From positions 101,098 through 165,097 of the forward strand of contig NZ_CABFVH010000008.1 in NCBI RefSeq assembly GCF_902141855.1: 64,000 nucleotides of DNA. Reading direction: 5' to 3'. Each line of letters starts with the position of its first letter. The stretch's first letter is position 1. Shown here in pieces: positions 20,034 to 27,935 of the stretch. The position numbers were made by a program, and so were the translations under genes. Below the pieces are notes generated by a model. It did no database searches. It was not told where the DNA came from and saw nothing but the letters and a program-made list of their open reading frames with translations. Source of the stretch: Methylobacterium dankookense. Lineage in GTDB: Bacteria; Pseudomonadota; Alphaproteobacteria; Rhizobiales; Beijerinckiaceae.

Positions 20034-20497
20034 GGCGGATCTCCTGGAGCGAGGCCGGGGAAGCGGAAGGCGCCGACGAGGTGGCGCCGCCACCAGCGGG
20101 TGAGCGCCACCTCGGCGACCGCGGCCCGGTCGTGGGCGTGGATCATCGCGCCCGCCTCGGTGGCGATGGCGCAGTGCCGGGCCGGCAGGTGGGCGCGGAA
20201 GGCGAAGAGCAGCACGTCGCCGGGCTCGGCCGCGTAGCTTACGAGCGGCCCGTCCACCGGGACGAGGTGGCGGTAAGCCGCCTCCATCAGCGGGTCGCGC
20301 CCGGGCGGGGCCGATTCCGCCCAGGTGCCCGAATAGGGCGGCGCGGCCTCGGGCTCGTCGCCGTGCAGGCCGCGCCAGACGCCCCGCACCAGCCCGAGGC
20401 AGTCGCAGCCGATGCCGATCAGCGAGGCCTGGTGGCGGTAGGGCGTGCCGAGCCAGGCCCGCGCCTCGGCCACCACGGCTTCTCCGGTGATGCTCAT
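20021..20497 (-). CDS. GTA NlpC/P60 cell-wall peptidase (g14 type)
   Basis: 158 residues. Catalytic Cys is C33 in CDCLGLVRGVW and the His is H108 in ARHCAI; the upstream LGTPYRHQ is typical of the family. Such tail-associated peptidases cut peptide cross-links so that DNA can pass the cell wall. Position between the DUF2163 gene and the giant tail gene matches RcGTA g14. Confidence 0.92.
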   Translation of the reverse strand: MSITGEAVVAEARAWLGTPYRHQASLIGIGCDCLGLVRGVWRGLHGDEPEAAPPYSGTWAESAPPGRDPLMEAAYRHLVPVDGPLVSYAAEPGDVLLFAFRAHLPARHCAIATEAGAMIHAHDRAAVAEVALTRWWRRHLVGAFRFPGLAPGDPPWRR

Positions 20498-20508
20498 CGC
20501 GCGCTCCG

Positions 20509-21381
20509 TCAGCGGAACAGGCTGCCGCCGTCGAGGCCGGTCTCGCCCCCGGGCGGCCGCACCACGAAGTCGTTGCCCGGCATGTGCGGGAAGCCCTGGA
20601 AGTTGACCGCGTTGGCGAAGCGGTCGCGGCAGGTGGCGAGGCGCTTGTCGCAGCCGGCGGTGAGGGTGAAGGCGTCGCCCGGGGCGATCGTGGCCGGCGG
20701 CGCCTCCCACAGCTCGATCAGGCCGCCGGCCTGGACCCACAGGTCGGCGGCGCGGCCGGCATTGGCGCCCCTGGTCCAGGCGAGTCGCCCACCCGAGAAC
20801 AGCCCGTCCGGAAAGGTCCCGTCGAGCGCCACGGCGAGCGTGCCGGGCTCCGGCTGGGCCAGCACCGTGCCGCTGGCTCGGAAGCCCGCGAGGTCGACCC
20901 GGCAGCGCGCATCGCCGAGATCGGCGCCGCAGGTGGCGCGGTAGGTCCGGCCGCGCTCGGCCTCCAGCCGGTCGGCGAGGCCGCGCAGCTCCGCCACGAA
21001 GGCATCGCCCGAGCGGCGGATCTCGCCGATCGTGGCGAGGTCGAGAAGGAGCCGCGTCTCCGGCGCCGTCCAGTCGACGAGCCAGGTCTCGACGCTCGCG
21101 CCGTCGTAGAGCCCGCCCGCGATCTCCACTTCGGTCAGCCCGAGGCCGGTCAGCGCGCCGGCCACGTCCCCGCCGGAGACGGCGAAGCCCAGCTCCGCGC
21201 TGGCCTCGGCCGCCTCGAGCCCGGTGCGGGCGGCGTAGGTGAGGCCGCCGACGACGAGGTCGCGGTCGTGGTCGGTGAAGCCGAGGCGCACGCCGTCGCG
21301 GCGGGCGAGCGTCCAGCACCGGCAGAGCGTGGTGACGCCGCCCGCGAGATGGGCGGCGAAGGCGTCGGGGATCTCGCGCAT
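20509..21381 (-). CDS. GTA DUF2163 tail/baseplate protein (g13 type)
   Basis: 290 residues starting MREIPDAFAAHLAGGVTTLC. Family features are the N-terminal RCWTLARRDGVRLGFTDHDRD, a central TYRATCGADLGDARC and the C-terminal CDKRLATCRDRFANAVNFQG cysteine-rich segment, comparable to metal-binding hub proteins of phage tails. Order and length match RcGTA g13. It lies 11 bp upstream of the NlpC/P60 gene. Confidence 0.92.
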   Translation of the reverse strand: MREIPDAFAAHLAGGVTTLCRCWTLARRDGVRLGFTDHDRDLVVGGLTYAARTGLEAAEASAELGFAVSGGDVAGALTGLGLTEVEIAGGLYDGASVETWLVDWTAPETRLLLDLATIGEIRRSGDAFVAELRGLADRLEAERGRTYRATCGADLGDARCRVDLAGFRASGTVLAQPEPGTLAVALDGTFPDGLFSGGRLAWTRGANAGRAADLWVQAGGLIELWEAPPATIAPGDAFTLTAGCDKRLATCRDRFANAVNFQGFPHMPGNDFVVRPPGGETGLDGGSLFR

Positions 21382-21401
21382 GGATGGTCCTCCCGGAAGC
21401 C

Positions 21402-22043
21402 TCAGGGCACGATCTCGACGAGGGGCACCTTCGGGATCTCGCCCGCGGTGAAGGCCTCGAAGTTCACGGTGAGGTCGTCGGTGTCGAAGCGGACCGGCAC
21501 GTCGAAGGCGAAGCCCGCGGTGACGGCGGCGCCCGGGCCCGGCACCGCGCCGCCCGCGACGGTGACGAGGCCGGTCGCCGGGTCGCAGGCGAACTCGGCC
21601 GGGGTCAGCTCGCGGCCCGCCACCGCCACCCGCACGCTGCCGGCCACGGGCTTGGCGATCACCCGCCGGTAGGCGCTCGGGCCCGCGCCATAGGTCTTGG
21701 CGAGGGCGAAGATGGCGGTCTGCCCGTCGCCGGTGCCGAGGATCTGGTCGCCCGGGCCGATCGCCCGGCCCGGCGGGCCGGAGCGGCAATCCACCCGGTC
21801 GCGGTAGCGGAAGCCGTAGAGGCGCCCGCGCCGCTCCTCGAAGAAGCTCAGCACCGCGTGGAGCGCGTCGAGGCTGCGGATGCCGAAGCCGGCATCGTAG
21901 CGGCGCCGCGAATCCGCCCAGCGGCTGTTGCGGTGCTCGCGGCCCGAGGCCAGCGTCACGATCTCGGTGAGCCGCACCGGTCCGCCGCTGCCGCGCAGGG
22001 CGACGTCGAGGGGGAACAGCACCTCGTGGAAGTCGGCCGGCAT
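21402..22043 (-). CDS. GTA DUF2460 distal tail protein (g12 type)
   Basis: 213 residues with the DUF2460 pattern: FHEVLFPLDVALRGSGGP, then RREHRN-like REHRNSRWADSRRRYDAG, FFEERRGRLYGFRYRDRVD and a C-terminal VRFDTDDLTVNFEAFTAG. This is the family of RcGTA g12, a distal tail component linking tail tube and baseplate. It starts the baseplate group of genes. Confidence 0.92.
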   Translation of the reverse strand: MPADFHEVLFPLDVALRGSGGPVRLTEIVTLASGREHRNSRWADSRRRYDAGFGIRSLDALHAVLSFFEERRGRLYGFRYRDRVDCRSGPPGRAIGPGDQILGTGDGQTAIFALAKTYGAGPSAYRRVIAKPVAGSVRVAVAGRELTPAEFACDPATGLVTVAGGAVPGPGAAVTAGFAFDVPVRFDTDDLTVNFEAFTAGEIPKVPLVEIVP

Positions 22044-22062
22044 CGAAAAATCCCTTCTTGGT

Positions 22063-22086
22063 GTGAAGGCTCCGCGGAGCCTTCAC
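22063..22086. repeat. Perfect 24-bp palindrome between DUF2460 and tape-measure genes
   Basis: GTGAAGGCTCCG and its exact complement meet with no spacer. It sits 20 bp upstream of the DUF2460 start and 65 bp after the tape-measure stop, the only sizeable gap inside the tail genes. It may act as a hairpin that reduces transcription into the baseplate genes or as an RNA processing site. No U tract follows, so a classic terminator is unlikely. Confidence 0.6.
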
Positions 22087-22150
22087 GTCCGGCGCATGGG
22101 CGCCGACGCGCGGTCGCGCTTGGCGCTTCGCGGACCGTCGCCGGGCGCCC

Positions 22151-22714
22151 TCACAGGGCCCGCTGGCCGCGGGCCACCGCGCGGGCGAGCTGGGCCGCGA
22201 CCTGCGCCTCCGAGCGGCGGAAGGCCCCCGGGTCGGGCGTCGCGATGGTGACGTTGATGGAGACGGGCCGGGCGGCGGCCCCCGCCGCGACGCCGAGGCG
22301 GCCGTCCGGGCCGCGGCGGAGCGGCAGGATCGCCTCGGGTCCGGCCTCGCCCATCAGGCCGGCGCCGTCCCGCATCGGGAAGTAGGTGGGCGCCGACACG
22401 ATCCCGCCCGCAGCGAAGGGGCGGACCCGGCCGGACTGGATCACGCCGCCCTGCGCGAAGGCGGCATCCCCGCTGAGGAGCCCGTTGACGAGGCTGGTGA
22501 TGCCGCTGCGTACCGGGCTCATGGCCGCCCGCGCCGTGGCCGCGGCGAGGCGGTTGCCGAGAGAGCCGAGCAGCCCGTCGAGCTGGCGCCCGGAGCCGAG
22601 GCTGCCCGCGAGCGCCGCGGACAGGCTGCGGCCGAAGCTCTGTGCGAGCTTGTCGAGGGTCTGGAGCTGCCGGATCCGGGCTGTGTTGGCGCGGTCCGTG
22701 TCGGTCTCGGCCAT
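22151..22714 (-). CDS. GTA short tail tape-measure protein (g11 type)
   Basis: 187 residues, far shorter than long-tailed phage tape measures but usual for GTA g11. A helical N-terminus with DKLAQSFGRSLSAALAGSLG leads to the hallmark FAQGGVIQSGRVRPFAAGGI, FPMRDGAGLMGEAGPEAILPL segment found at the end of many tape-measure proteins. Expected role: sets tail length and moves with the DNA. Confidence 0.9.
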   Translation of the reverse strand: MAETDTDRANTARIRQLQTLDKLAQSFGRSLSAALAGSLGSGRQLDGLLGSLGNRLAAATARAAMSPVRSGITSLVNGLLSGDAAFAQGGVIQSGRVRPFAAGGIVSAPTYFPMRDGAGLMGEAGPEAILPLRRGPDGRLGVAAGAAARPVSINVTIATPDPGAFRRSEAQVAAQLARAVARGQRAL

Positions 22715-22726
22715 GGGGAGGCTCCG

Positions 22727-22951
22727 TCAGTCGGGATGGGCGGCGATCAGCCGGTCGAGCTCGGCGCGGGACATCGGCGCGGGCGCCCGCCCGATTGCCG
22801 CCGCCACCTCGCGGGGCGTGGCCGCCCAGAAGGCGGCGGGCGGCCAGCGGAGGCGGCCGAGGCAGAGGGCGAGGAGGTCGTCCCAGGGCAGGGCGACCGC
22901 CGGCGTGGGAAGCCGCGGGAGGGCGCCCTCGTGCCCTCCCGCGGCCCTCAG
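22727..22951 (-). CDS. GTA tail assembly chaperone (g10.1 type, DUF2376), non-ATG start or frameshift product
   Basis: A conserved frame ending ELDRLIAAHPD and stopping at 22727 encodes VALPWDDLLALCLGRLRW, then PPAAFWAATPREVAAAIGRA, the usual pattern of the DUF2376 tail assembly chaperone (WDE..., FW.MTP.E, R..L..L...FPD). No in-frame ATG, GTG or TTG exists before the conserved core. The only candidate is the CTG at 22951, overlapping the gp10 stop as CTGA. The frame is -1 relative to gp10, and the last gp10 codons run through C-CCC-TGA, so a fused product by ribosomal frameshifting is also possible. Confidence 0.75.
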   Translation of the reverse strand: MRAAGGHEGALPRLPTPAVALPWDDLLALCLGRLRWPPAAFWAATPREVAAAIGRAPAPMSRAELDRLIAAHPD

Positions 22952-23271
22952 GGGCGGGGCCCGTCCTCCCCGAACGCCGCGACGAGGGCGGCGCCGAGCG
23001 CCTCCGTCATCGCCGCGAAGCCGCCCGCCAGCGGCAGCTCCGCCACCGCGCGGTCGTCGAGGTCGTGCCCGCCGCCCCGCAGCGCGGCGCCGAGCAGCGC
23101 CACGAGGTCGCGGGCGGAGAGCCGCCCCGCGGCGAAGCGCTCGGCGAGGCCCGCGAGGTCGGGCGCCCGCAGGGCGTCCTCCAGCTCGGCCAGGGCGCCG
23201 AGCGTCAGGCAGAGGGTGTAGCGCGTACCCCCGAGATCGAGCGGCACTTCGCCGCGGCGGCGGTTCGCCAT
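22948..23271 (-). CDS. GTA gp10-like tail tube accessory protein
   Basis: 107 residues starting MANRRRGEVPLDLGG, then TRYTLCLTLGALAELEDAL, SARDLVALLGAALRGGG; this is the GTA gp10 family found between the major tail protein and the assembly chaperone. It overlaps the major tail protein stop by one base. Role by analogy: tail assembly chaperone or helper; the frame directly below it may be read as an extension. Confidence 0.88.
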   Translation of the reverse strand: MANRRRGEVPLDLGGTRYTLCLTLGALAELEDALRAPDLAGLAERFAAGRLSARDLVALLGAALRGGGHDLDDRAVAELPLAGGFAAMTEALGAALVAAFGEDGPRP

Positions 23272-23684
23272 CAGGCCAGCGCCGTGAAGCTGACGGCCCC
23301 GGCGGAATCGAGGCTCATGTCGAAGGTGACCTCGCCGGCATGGTCGCCGCGATATTCGAGCGCCGTGATCTGGAACGGCCCCTCGATGGTGCCGAAGGCC
23401 GGCACCACCACCTGGAAGGTCTCGATCAGCCCGTCGAAGAAGAGCTGCCGCAGGCGCAGGTCCGAGGCCTGGTCCCGGAACACGCCCGCGCCCGAGATCG
23501 CGGCCCGGCGCACGCCTGCTCCCGCCAGCAGCTCGCGCCAGCGCCCGGCGGAATCGGCGTTCGTCACGTCGACGGTCTCGGCGTTGAGGGCGAGCTGGCG
23601 GGCGCGCAGGCCCGCCACCGCGGTGAAGCCGCCCGCGCCGTCGCCGGCCCGGATGAGGAGGTCCTTGCCTTTCTGGGCGCTCAT
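23271..23684 (-). CDS. GTA major tail tube protein (g9 type)
   Basis: 137 residues from MSAQKGKDLLIRAGDGAGGF through VAGLRARQLALNAETVDVTN to FQITALEYRGDHAGEVTFDM, the phage major tail protein TP901-1 family as in RcGTA g9. It has its own ATG at 23684. Because of the duplication in the head-tail adaptor gene upstream, an open frame now runs from that gene's start into this gene in phase. Confidence 0.92.
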   Translation of the reverse strand: MSAQKGKDLLIRAGDGAGGFTAVAGLRARQLALNAETVDVTNADSAGRWRELLAGAGVRRAAISGAGVFRDQASDLRLRQLFFDGLIETFQVVVPAFGTIEGPFQITALEYRGDHAGEVTFDMSLDSAGAVSFTALA

Positions 23685-23722
23685 CGATGTCTCCGTGGGA
23701 GATTTGGTTTGCGGATGGGACT

Positions 23723-24133
23723 TCAGGGCGTCTCGGTGACCGCCCGCAGGGTGAGGATCGCGCGGGCCTCGCCGCTGCGTTCGTCGCGGCTCGCGCTCAG
23801 GCTCTCGGCGACGAGGCTCACCAGGGTGTGGCCGGTCAGCGCGAGGCCGTCCTCGGCGAGCGCGGCCATCCGCGCCGCCGCGTCGAGGGCGGTGCGGGCC
23901 GAGCCGGGCCTGGCGATCACGATCAGCGCGTGGCTGAGGATGGCGCGCCGCGCCCCGTCGACGGAATCGTCGCGGGATCCGGCCTCGCCGAACAGAGCGT
24001 AGACGGGCACCGATCCGCGCGGCGGCTCGTCGTGGAGGCGCACCGCGCCGCCCATCAAAGCCGCCAGCGCGGGATCGCCCGCGAACCGGGCGAGGAGGGC
24101 GGCGCGGAGCGCCAGGAGGGAGGCGGCGCTCAC
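23723..24133 (-). CDS. GTA DUF3168 tail completion protein (g8 type)
   Basis: 136 residues: N-terminal ALRAALLARFAGDPALAALM, VRLHDEPPRGSVPVYALFGE and a C-terminal ARAILTLRAVTETP, the DUF3168 pattern of tail terminator proteins (RcGTA g8). Its ATG overlaps the stop of the head-tail adaptor (ATGA), so normal translation probably depended on reading the upstream gene to its proper stop. Confidence 0.9.
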   Translation of the reverse strand: MSAASLLALRAALLARFAGDPALAALMGGAVRLHDEPPRGSVPVYALFGEAGSRDDSVDGARRAILSHALIVIARPGSARTALDAAARMAALAEDGLALTGHTLVSLVAESLSASRDERSGEARAILTLRAVTETP

Positions 24134-24506
24134 GAGGCGGCTCCCGCCGTCGCCTCGACCAGTTCCTCCACGTGGCAGACGAGGTCGCGCCCCTGCGGGT
24201 CCGCCTCGTCCACGCCGCGGATGGCGAAGCGGCGCGGATGGCGAAGCGGCGCGGTCCCGCGGCGAGGCGCATGGCCGGGGTCAGGCCCGGCCGGGCGCGC
24301 AGGGTGATGCGGTGGGTCGCGACGCGGTCGCTCCGGCCGCCGGCGAGGCGCTCGACCGCGCCCGCCGGGCTGAGCGCGCCCCAGAGCACGGGGCCGGCGA
24401 CGTAGCGCCGGAGCACGCCGCCGAAGCCGTCCGGCTCCTCGACGGGCATCTCCAGCACGAAGCGGCGCCGCCGCGCGCCGAGCGCGGGACGTGCGATGTC
24501 GGCCAT
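24130..24506 (-). pseudogene. GTA head-tail adaptor (g7 type), frame broken by a 17-bp tandem duplication
   Basis: The ATG at 24506 begins MADIARPALGARRRRF and reads through DGFGGVLRRYVAGPVLWGAL to PRRFAIR, then goes out of frame. The proper end (GVDEADPQGRDLVCHVEELV, stop at 24130) lies in another frame. The cause is a direct duplication of CGCGGATGGCGAAGCGG at 24216-24249. Removing one copy gives 360 bp, exactly a 119-residue protein of normal g7 length ending in an ATGA overlap with the next gene. The protein joins the head connector to the tail, so its loss should block particle assembly. Confidence 0.88.
24216..24249. repeat. 17-bp perfect tandem duplication inside the head-tail adaptor gene
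   Basis: Two exact copies of CGCGGATGGCGAAGCGG, at 24216-24232 and 24233-24249. The length is not a multiple of three. It could be a true mutation by slipped replication or an assembly error. Confidence 0.95.
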
Positions 24507-24518
24507 GGTGGTCTCCGG

Positions 24519-25067
24519 TCAGAGCCTGAGTCGGCGGAAGGGGGCGGCGAGGGCGGCCGGATCGGGCGCATCGGGCTCGTCGCCGCGGTGCTCGTAGCGG
24601 GCGGCGGCGAGCCGCAGCACGGCGAGCCTGAGCGGCGGGGGCAGGGCCGGCCCGTCGCCGCCATACCCGGCGCGCAGCTCGATCAGGAGGCTGCGGCCGT
24701 CGAGGGCCGGCAGAGCGGGATCGACCGCGAGGCCGGGCGCCTCGATCGTGTCGTCGCCGAGGCGCACCAGGACGGGGTCGAGGGCGGTCGCGCCATCGGG
24801 ACCCGACAGGGCGAGCCGCGTGACGGCGACGAGCGGGCTCAGCGGCACGGCCAGCCAGCCGCGCGGCCGGGCGGGCAGGACCAGCCGGAAGGTCGCGGGC
24901 CGCAGGATGCGCCGGCTCTCCGTCTCGATGCCGGCGCGCGCCGCCGCGACGAGGTCGGCGAGCAGCCCGTCCTCGCTGTGGTCGTCGGGATCGAGGCGCA
25001 GATACAGGCGCAGTTCCGCCACGCTCACCGGCTCGACGCCGTCCTCCGCCACGCGTATCGGGACCAT
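24519..25067 (-). CDS. GTA head-tail connector (g6 type)
   Basis: 182 residues: VSVAELRLYLRLDPDDHSED, GLLADLVAAARAGIETESRR and a C-terminal LAAARYEHRGDEP, matching the gp6-like head-tail connector of GTAs and HK97-type phages. In other GTA clusters it directly follows the capsid gene; here 2.9 kb of opposite-strand genes intervene. Confidence 0.9.
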   Translation of the reverse strand: MVPIRVAEDGVEPVSVAELRLYLRLDPDDHSEDGLLADLVAAARAGIETESRRILRPATFRLVLPARPRGWLAVPLSPLVAVTRLALSGPDGATALDPVLVRLGDDTIEAPGLAVDPALPALDGRSLLIELRAGYGGDGPALPPPLRLAVLRLAAARYEHRGDEPDAPDPAALAAPFRRLRL

Positions 25068-25105
25068 CGTCCGTGTCCTTCCCGGTTCGAGCCAAGGCTG
25101 TTTCG

Positions 25106-25861
25106 ATGCATCCTTCGAGGCGTCCGCCCCGCGCCGCCGCGCTTCTCGGGCCGCTTCTCGGCCTCTGCCTCGCGCAGGCGCCGGTCCCAGCGGGCGCCGT
25201 GGTCGGGGGTGCGGAGGCGCCGCCCGGATCGGCGGTGATGGTGCTGTCCTCGAACGGGGGTGTGTGCAGCGGCATCGTGCTGGCGCCCGACGTGGTGCTC
25301 ACCGCAGGGCATTGCGCCGCGGGCGGGCTGGAGCACCGCGTCCACTACAAGGACGAGGCGGGCCAGCCGGTGCTGGTGCCGCTCGCCGCCCGCGCCGTGC
25401 ATCCGGGCTACGATGCCGGCGCGATCGCCGGGCGGCGGCGCTCCATCGACCTCGCGCTGCTGCGCACCGCGACCCCGCTGCCCGCCCGCTTCGCGCCGGC
25501 CGCCCTGAGCCCCGCCATGCCGCGGGCCGGGGCGAGCCTCGACCTCGGCGGCTACGGCGCCGCCCGTCCGGGCGACCCGCGCTCCACCGGCAGCTTCCGC
25601 AGCGCGGCGCTCGGCGTTGTTGAGCCCCACGGCCCGAGCCGGATCCTGGTCTGGCTGCGCGCGGCCTCGGGCAAGGCCGGTGGCTGCCAGGGCGATTCCG
25701 GCGGCCCGGTCACGGAATCCGGCGGCGCCGTCGTCGCCGTCACCGCCTGGATCGGCGGCGGCTGCGGCGGGCTGACCCAGGGCATCCTCGTCGGCCCGCA
25801 GCGCGACTGGCTCGACCGGACGCTCGCCGGCTGGGGCCGCGCGGCGCGCTGGGAGGGCTGA
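25106..25861 (+). CDS. Secreted trypsin-like serine protease (S1 family), first of a pair
   Basis: 251 residues from the ATG at 25106: basic N-terminus, hydrophobic core (AALLGPLLGLCLAQAPV) and AxA-like cleavage site. The catalytic triad is H69 (TAGHC), D115 (SIDLALL) and S198 (GDSGGP). A GTG at 25073 would add 11 residues. Divergent from the connector gene with only 38 bp between starts, inserted in the GTA cluster between connector and capsid. Substrate unknown; the protein should act outside the cytoplasm. Confidence 0.88.
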   Translation: MHPSRRPPRAAALLGPLLGLCLAQAPVPAGAVVGGAEAPPGSAVMVLSSNGGVCSGIVLAPDVVLTAGHCAAGGLEHRVHYKDEAGQPVLVPLAARAVHPGYDAGAIAGRRRSIDLALLRTATPLPARFAPAALSPAMPRAGASLDLGGYGAARPGDPRSTGSFRSAALGVVEPHGPSRILVWLRAASGKAGGCQGDSGGPVTESGGAVVAVTAWIGGGCGGLTQGILVGPQRDWLDRTLAGWGRAARWEG

Positions 25862-25912
25862 GCGGCCTCGGCGCGCGGATCACATCTCGCCGCCGACCGA
25901 AGGAGGCGCAGG

Positions 25913-26090
25913 TCCCCTCCCCCTTGCGGGGAGGGGTTCGGGGTGGGGGTGGTGCCGGATGCGGCTCATCGGTGCCTTCTGCGGCACCCCCACCTCCGAC
26001 TCCTCCCCATCCAGATCGGGCCTGCCCGGTCTGGACAGACAAGGGCAGATCTCGGGCAAGCCCGAGATCCGTGGGGAGGAGAGGCCCGTC
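25913..26090. repeat. Dispersed intergenic repeat, family A, copy 1
   Basis: About 175 bp, shared with 31508-31679. Common blocks include CCCCTCCCCCTTGCGGGGAG, CTCCTCCCCATCCAGATCGG and a palindrome with GATCTCGGGC arms at 26048-26069. It is non-coding and built from nested hairpins. It lies in the protease island that interrupts the GTA cluster. Confidence 0.85.
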
Positions 26091-26124
26091 TCGGACCGTC
26101 GCGACCAATCCGGACACTTCTCAT

Positions 26125-26160
26125 CCCTCACCCCAGCCCTCTCCCGAACGGGAGAGGGGG
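26125..26160. repeat. REP-like palindrome (single half element)
   Basis: CCCTCACCCC followed by CCCTCTCCCGAACGGGAGAG. The same motif occurs as inverted pairs at 33617-33816 and 46280-46418. Confidence 0.7.
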
Positions 26161-26286
26161 CGCGTCGAGGCCCGGGATCGCCTTCGAACAAGGTTTGGCG
26201 TCGATCGACCGGGTCCGCAGGGAACCGCAGCTTGGCCGGGGGTTTGCCTTGGGCTAGGCTCGGAATCCGACAGCAGGGAACGCTCG

Positions 26287-27138
26287 ATGCTCGCCAGAAC
26301 CCTCCGCGCGGCCGCGCTCGGCGCCCTTATCGGTCTCGTCCCGGCCTCGGCCGGCGCGGTGATCCAGGGCGAGGTCTCGCGGGATCCGAACGGCACCCGC
26401 ACCTTCGTGGTGCGCATCGAGAGCACGCAGGGCGAGATCTGCTCCGGCACCCTGATCGCACCCGACCTCGTGCTCACCGCCGCCCACTGCGTCATGCACC
26501 GGGCCGGCTACAACGTGATCGCCGTGGACCGCGGCTTCCGCTCCCGGCGCGTCGGGGCGGCGGCGGTCTCGATGCATCCCGAATTCGTGCCCGGCACCAC
26601 GCCGGAGGATCAGCCGGGGGTCGACCTCGCCCTGATCAAGCTCGCCCAGCCGCTCGGCGCCGATTTCGTGCCCCTCGATCCCCGCGGCGCCGGCTCGATC
26701 GGCACGGGCGATGCGGTCGACATCGCGGGCTTCGGCGTCGTCGCCGAGAACCGGCGCAACACCGCCCGCACGCTGCGCCAGGCTCATCTCGTCTCGATCG
26801 GCTCCCTGCAGGTCGCCAACCGCGTCACGGTGGTGACCGACCGGCGCCGCTTCGCCGAGACGGCGGGGGCGGGCGCCTGCCTCGGCGATTCCGGCGGCCC
26901 GATCCTCAGCGGCGGCCCGGGCGGCTACCGCATCGTCGGCGTCGTCAGCTGGTCGAGCGGGGCGCTGCAGCAGAACACCAAGCGGCGCACCGCCTGCGGC
27001 GGCTTCACCGCCGTCACCCCCGTGGCCGAGCATGCGGGCTGGATCGCCTCGCGGGCGGCCGAGATGTCCCAGGTCGATGCCGCCGTGGTGAGCCCCGGCC
27101 GCAGCGGCTGGATGGCGCGCCCGCCCCGCACGCGCTGA
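26287..27138 (+). CDS. Secreted trypsin-like serine protease (S1 family), second of a pair
   Basis: 283 residues with a signal peptide (MLARTLRAAALGALIGLVPA, SAGA). The triad is H67 (TAAHC), D113 (VDLALIKL) and S202 (GDSGGP); the ICSGTLIAPDLVLTAAHC block parallels VCSGIVLAPDVVLTAGHC in the upstream protease, so the two are probably old duplicates. It has a longer C-terminal extension rich in Arg and Ser. Same strand as the first protease; repeat-rich spacer between them. Confidence 0.88.
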   Translation: MLARTLRAAALGALIGLVPASAGAVIQGEVSRDPNGTRTFVVRIESTQGEICSGTLIAPDLVLTAAHCVMHRAGYNVIAVDRGFRSRRVGAAAVSMHPEFVPGTTPEDQPGVDLALIKLAQPLGADFVPLDPRGAGSIGTGDAVDIAGFGVVAENRRNTARTLRQAHLVSIGSLQVANRVTVVTDRRRFAETAGAGACLGDSGGPILSGGPGGYRIVGVVSWSSGALQQNTKRRTACGGFTAVTPVAEHAGWIASRAAEMSQVDAAVVSPGRSGWMARPPRTR

Positions 27139-27353
27139 GGCCGGGTCTCCAGAAATCCGGCAGCCTGCATGCGGCGCGGCATGGTGCCGCGGAGTGTGTG
27201 CCGAGCGCGCTTTCGGCCGGCTCATGGCAACCATGCAGGCCCGGTACGGTTGTGCTGCAACCGGTAGTTTTGCTATCCGATGCCAGATTATCCCGGACTG
27301 GTTTCCGAGCCGGCTTCGCATCTTGCCGCGAGGCCCTGCAAGACGACGAGCGC

Positions 27354-27899
27354 ATGACACGCCGGTCCTTTCCCCTTCCGCTGGAGGCGGCCGGCGTCAT
27401 CGGTACGTGGACGACCGACGTGAGGGCCGGCCGCTCCGTGCTGGACGACGGCGCCGCCGCGGCGATGGCGGGCGATGCCGGGCTCGCCGGCAAGCCGCTT
27501 CCCCTCGACGTCGCCCTCGGCCGCATCCACCCGGAGGACCGGGCCTGGGTCTTCGACCGGATCCTTCGGGTCCGCGAGGAGGGCGGGCCCTTCACCGCCG
27601 AATTCCGCATCCGCGGCGAGGGCGGCGCGGTGCGCTGGGTGCTCAACCAGGGCCGCCTGCCGCGGCCGGGCGAGGGACGCCACGGGCACGGCACCTATAT
27701 CGACACCACCCAGCGCCACCTGGCCGCGGGATCGCCGGGTTCCGGCTGGGACGAGCCCGACGTGCTGGAGGTGGCGGCCGACCATTGCATCGCCGCCCGC
27801 GAGGCGATCGACCGCAGCGGCCGGCCGATGCTGCGCCTGCTGATCGACGCCCTGCTCCTCGAGATCGGGCGCCATCTGGTCCGGCGCCGCTCGCACTGA
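27354..27899 (+). CDS. PAS-domain protein without output domain
   Basis: 181 residues. Residues about 10-115 form a PAS_3-type fold (VIGTWTTDVRAG, ALGRIHPEDRAWVFDRIL, FTAEFRIRGEGGAVRWVLNQ and GTYIDTTQR). The C-terminal ~60 residues (DHCIAAREAIDRSGRPMLRL) are helical with no recognised kinase or cyclase motif. The PAS segment resembles those of HWE/HRXXN kinases, such as the one at 36014. Possibly a sensory adaptor. It ends 36 bp from the convergent capsid gene. Confidence 0.75.
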   Translation: MTRRSFPLPLEAAGVIGTWTTDVRAGRSVLDDGAAAAMAGDAGLAGKPLPLDVALGRIHPEDRAWVFDRILRVREEGGPFTAEFRIRGEGGAVRWVLNQGRLPRPGEGRHGHGTYIDTTQRHLAAGSPGSGWDEPDVLEVAADHCIAAREAIDRSGRPMLRLLIDALLLEIGRHLVRRRSH

Positions 27900-27935
27900 G
27901 CGGCGCCGGGCTCGCGCGGGCGCGTCGAACGGGGA

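Larger units (their letters stand above)
25862..26286. other. Intergenic region between the two protease genes, filled with repeats
   Basis: 425 bp without a gene. It holds one copy of a dispersed ~175-bp repeat (25913-26090) followed by a REP-like half element (26125-26160). Open frames crossing it are low-complexity read-through and show no conserved motif. Confidence 0.8.
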
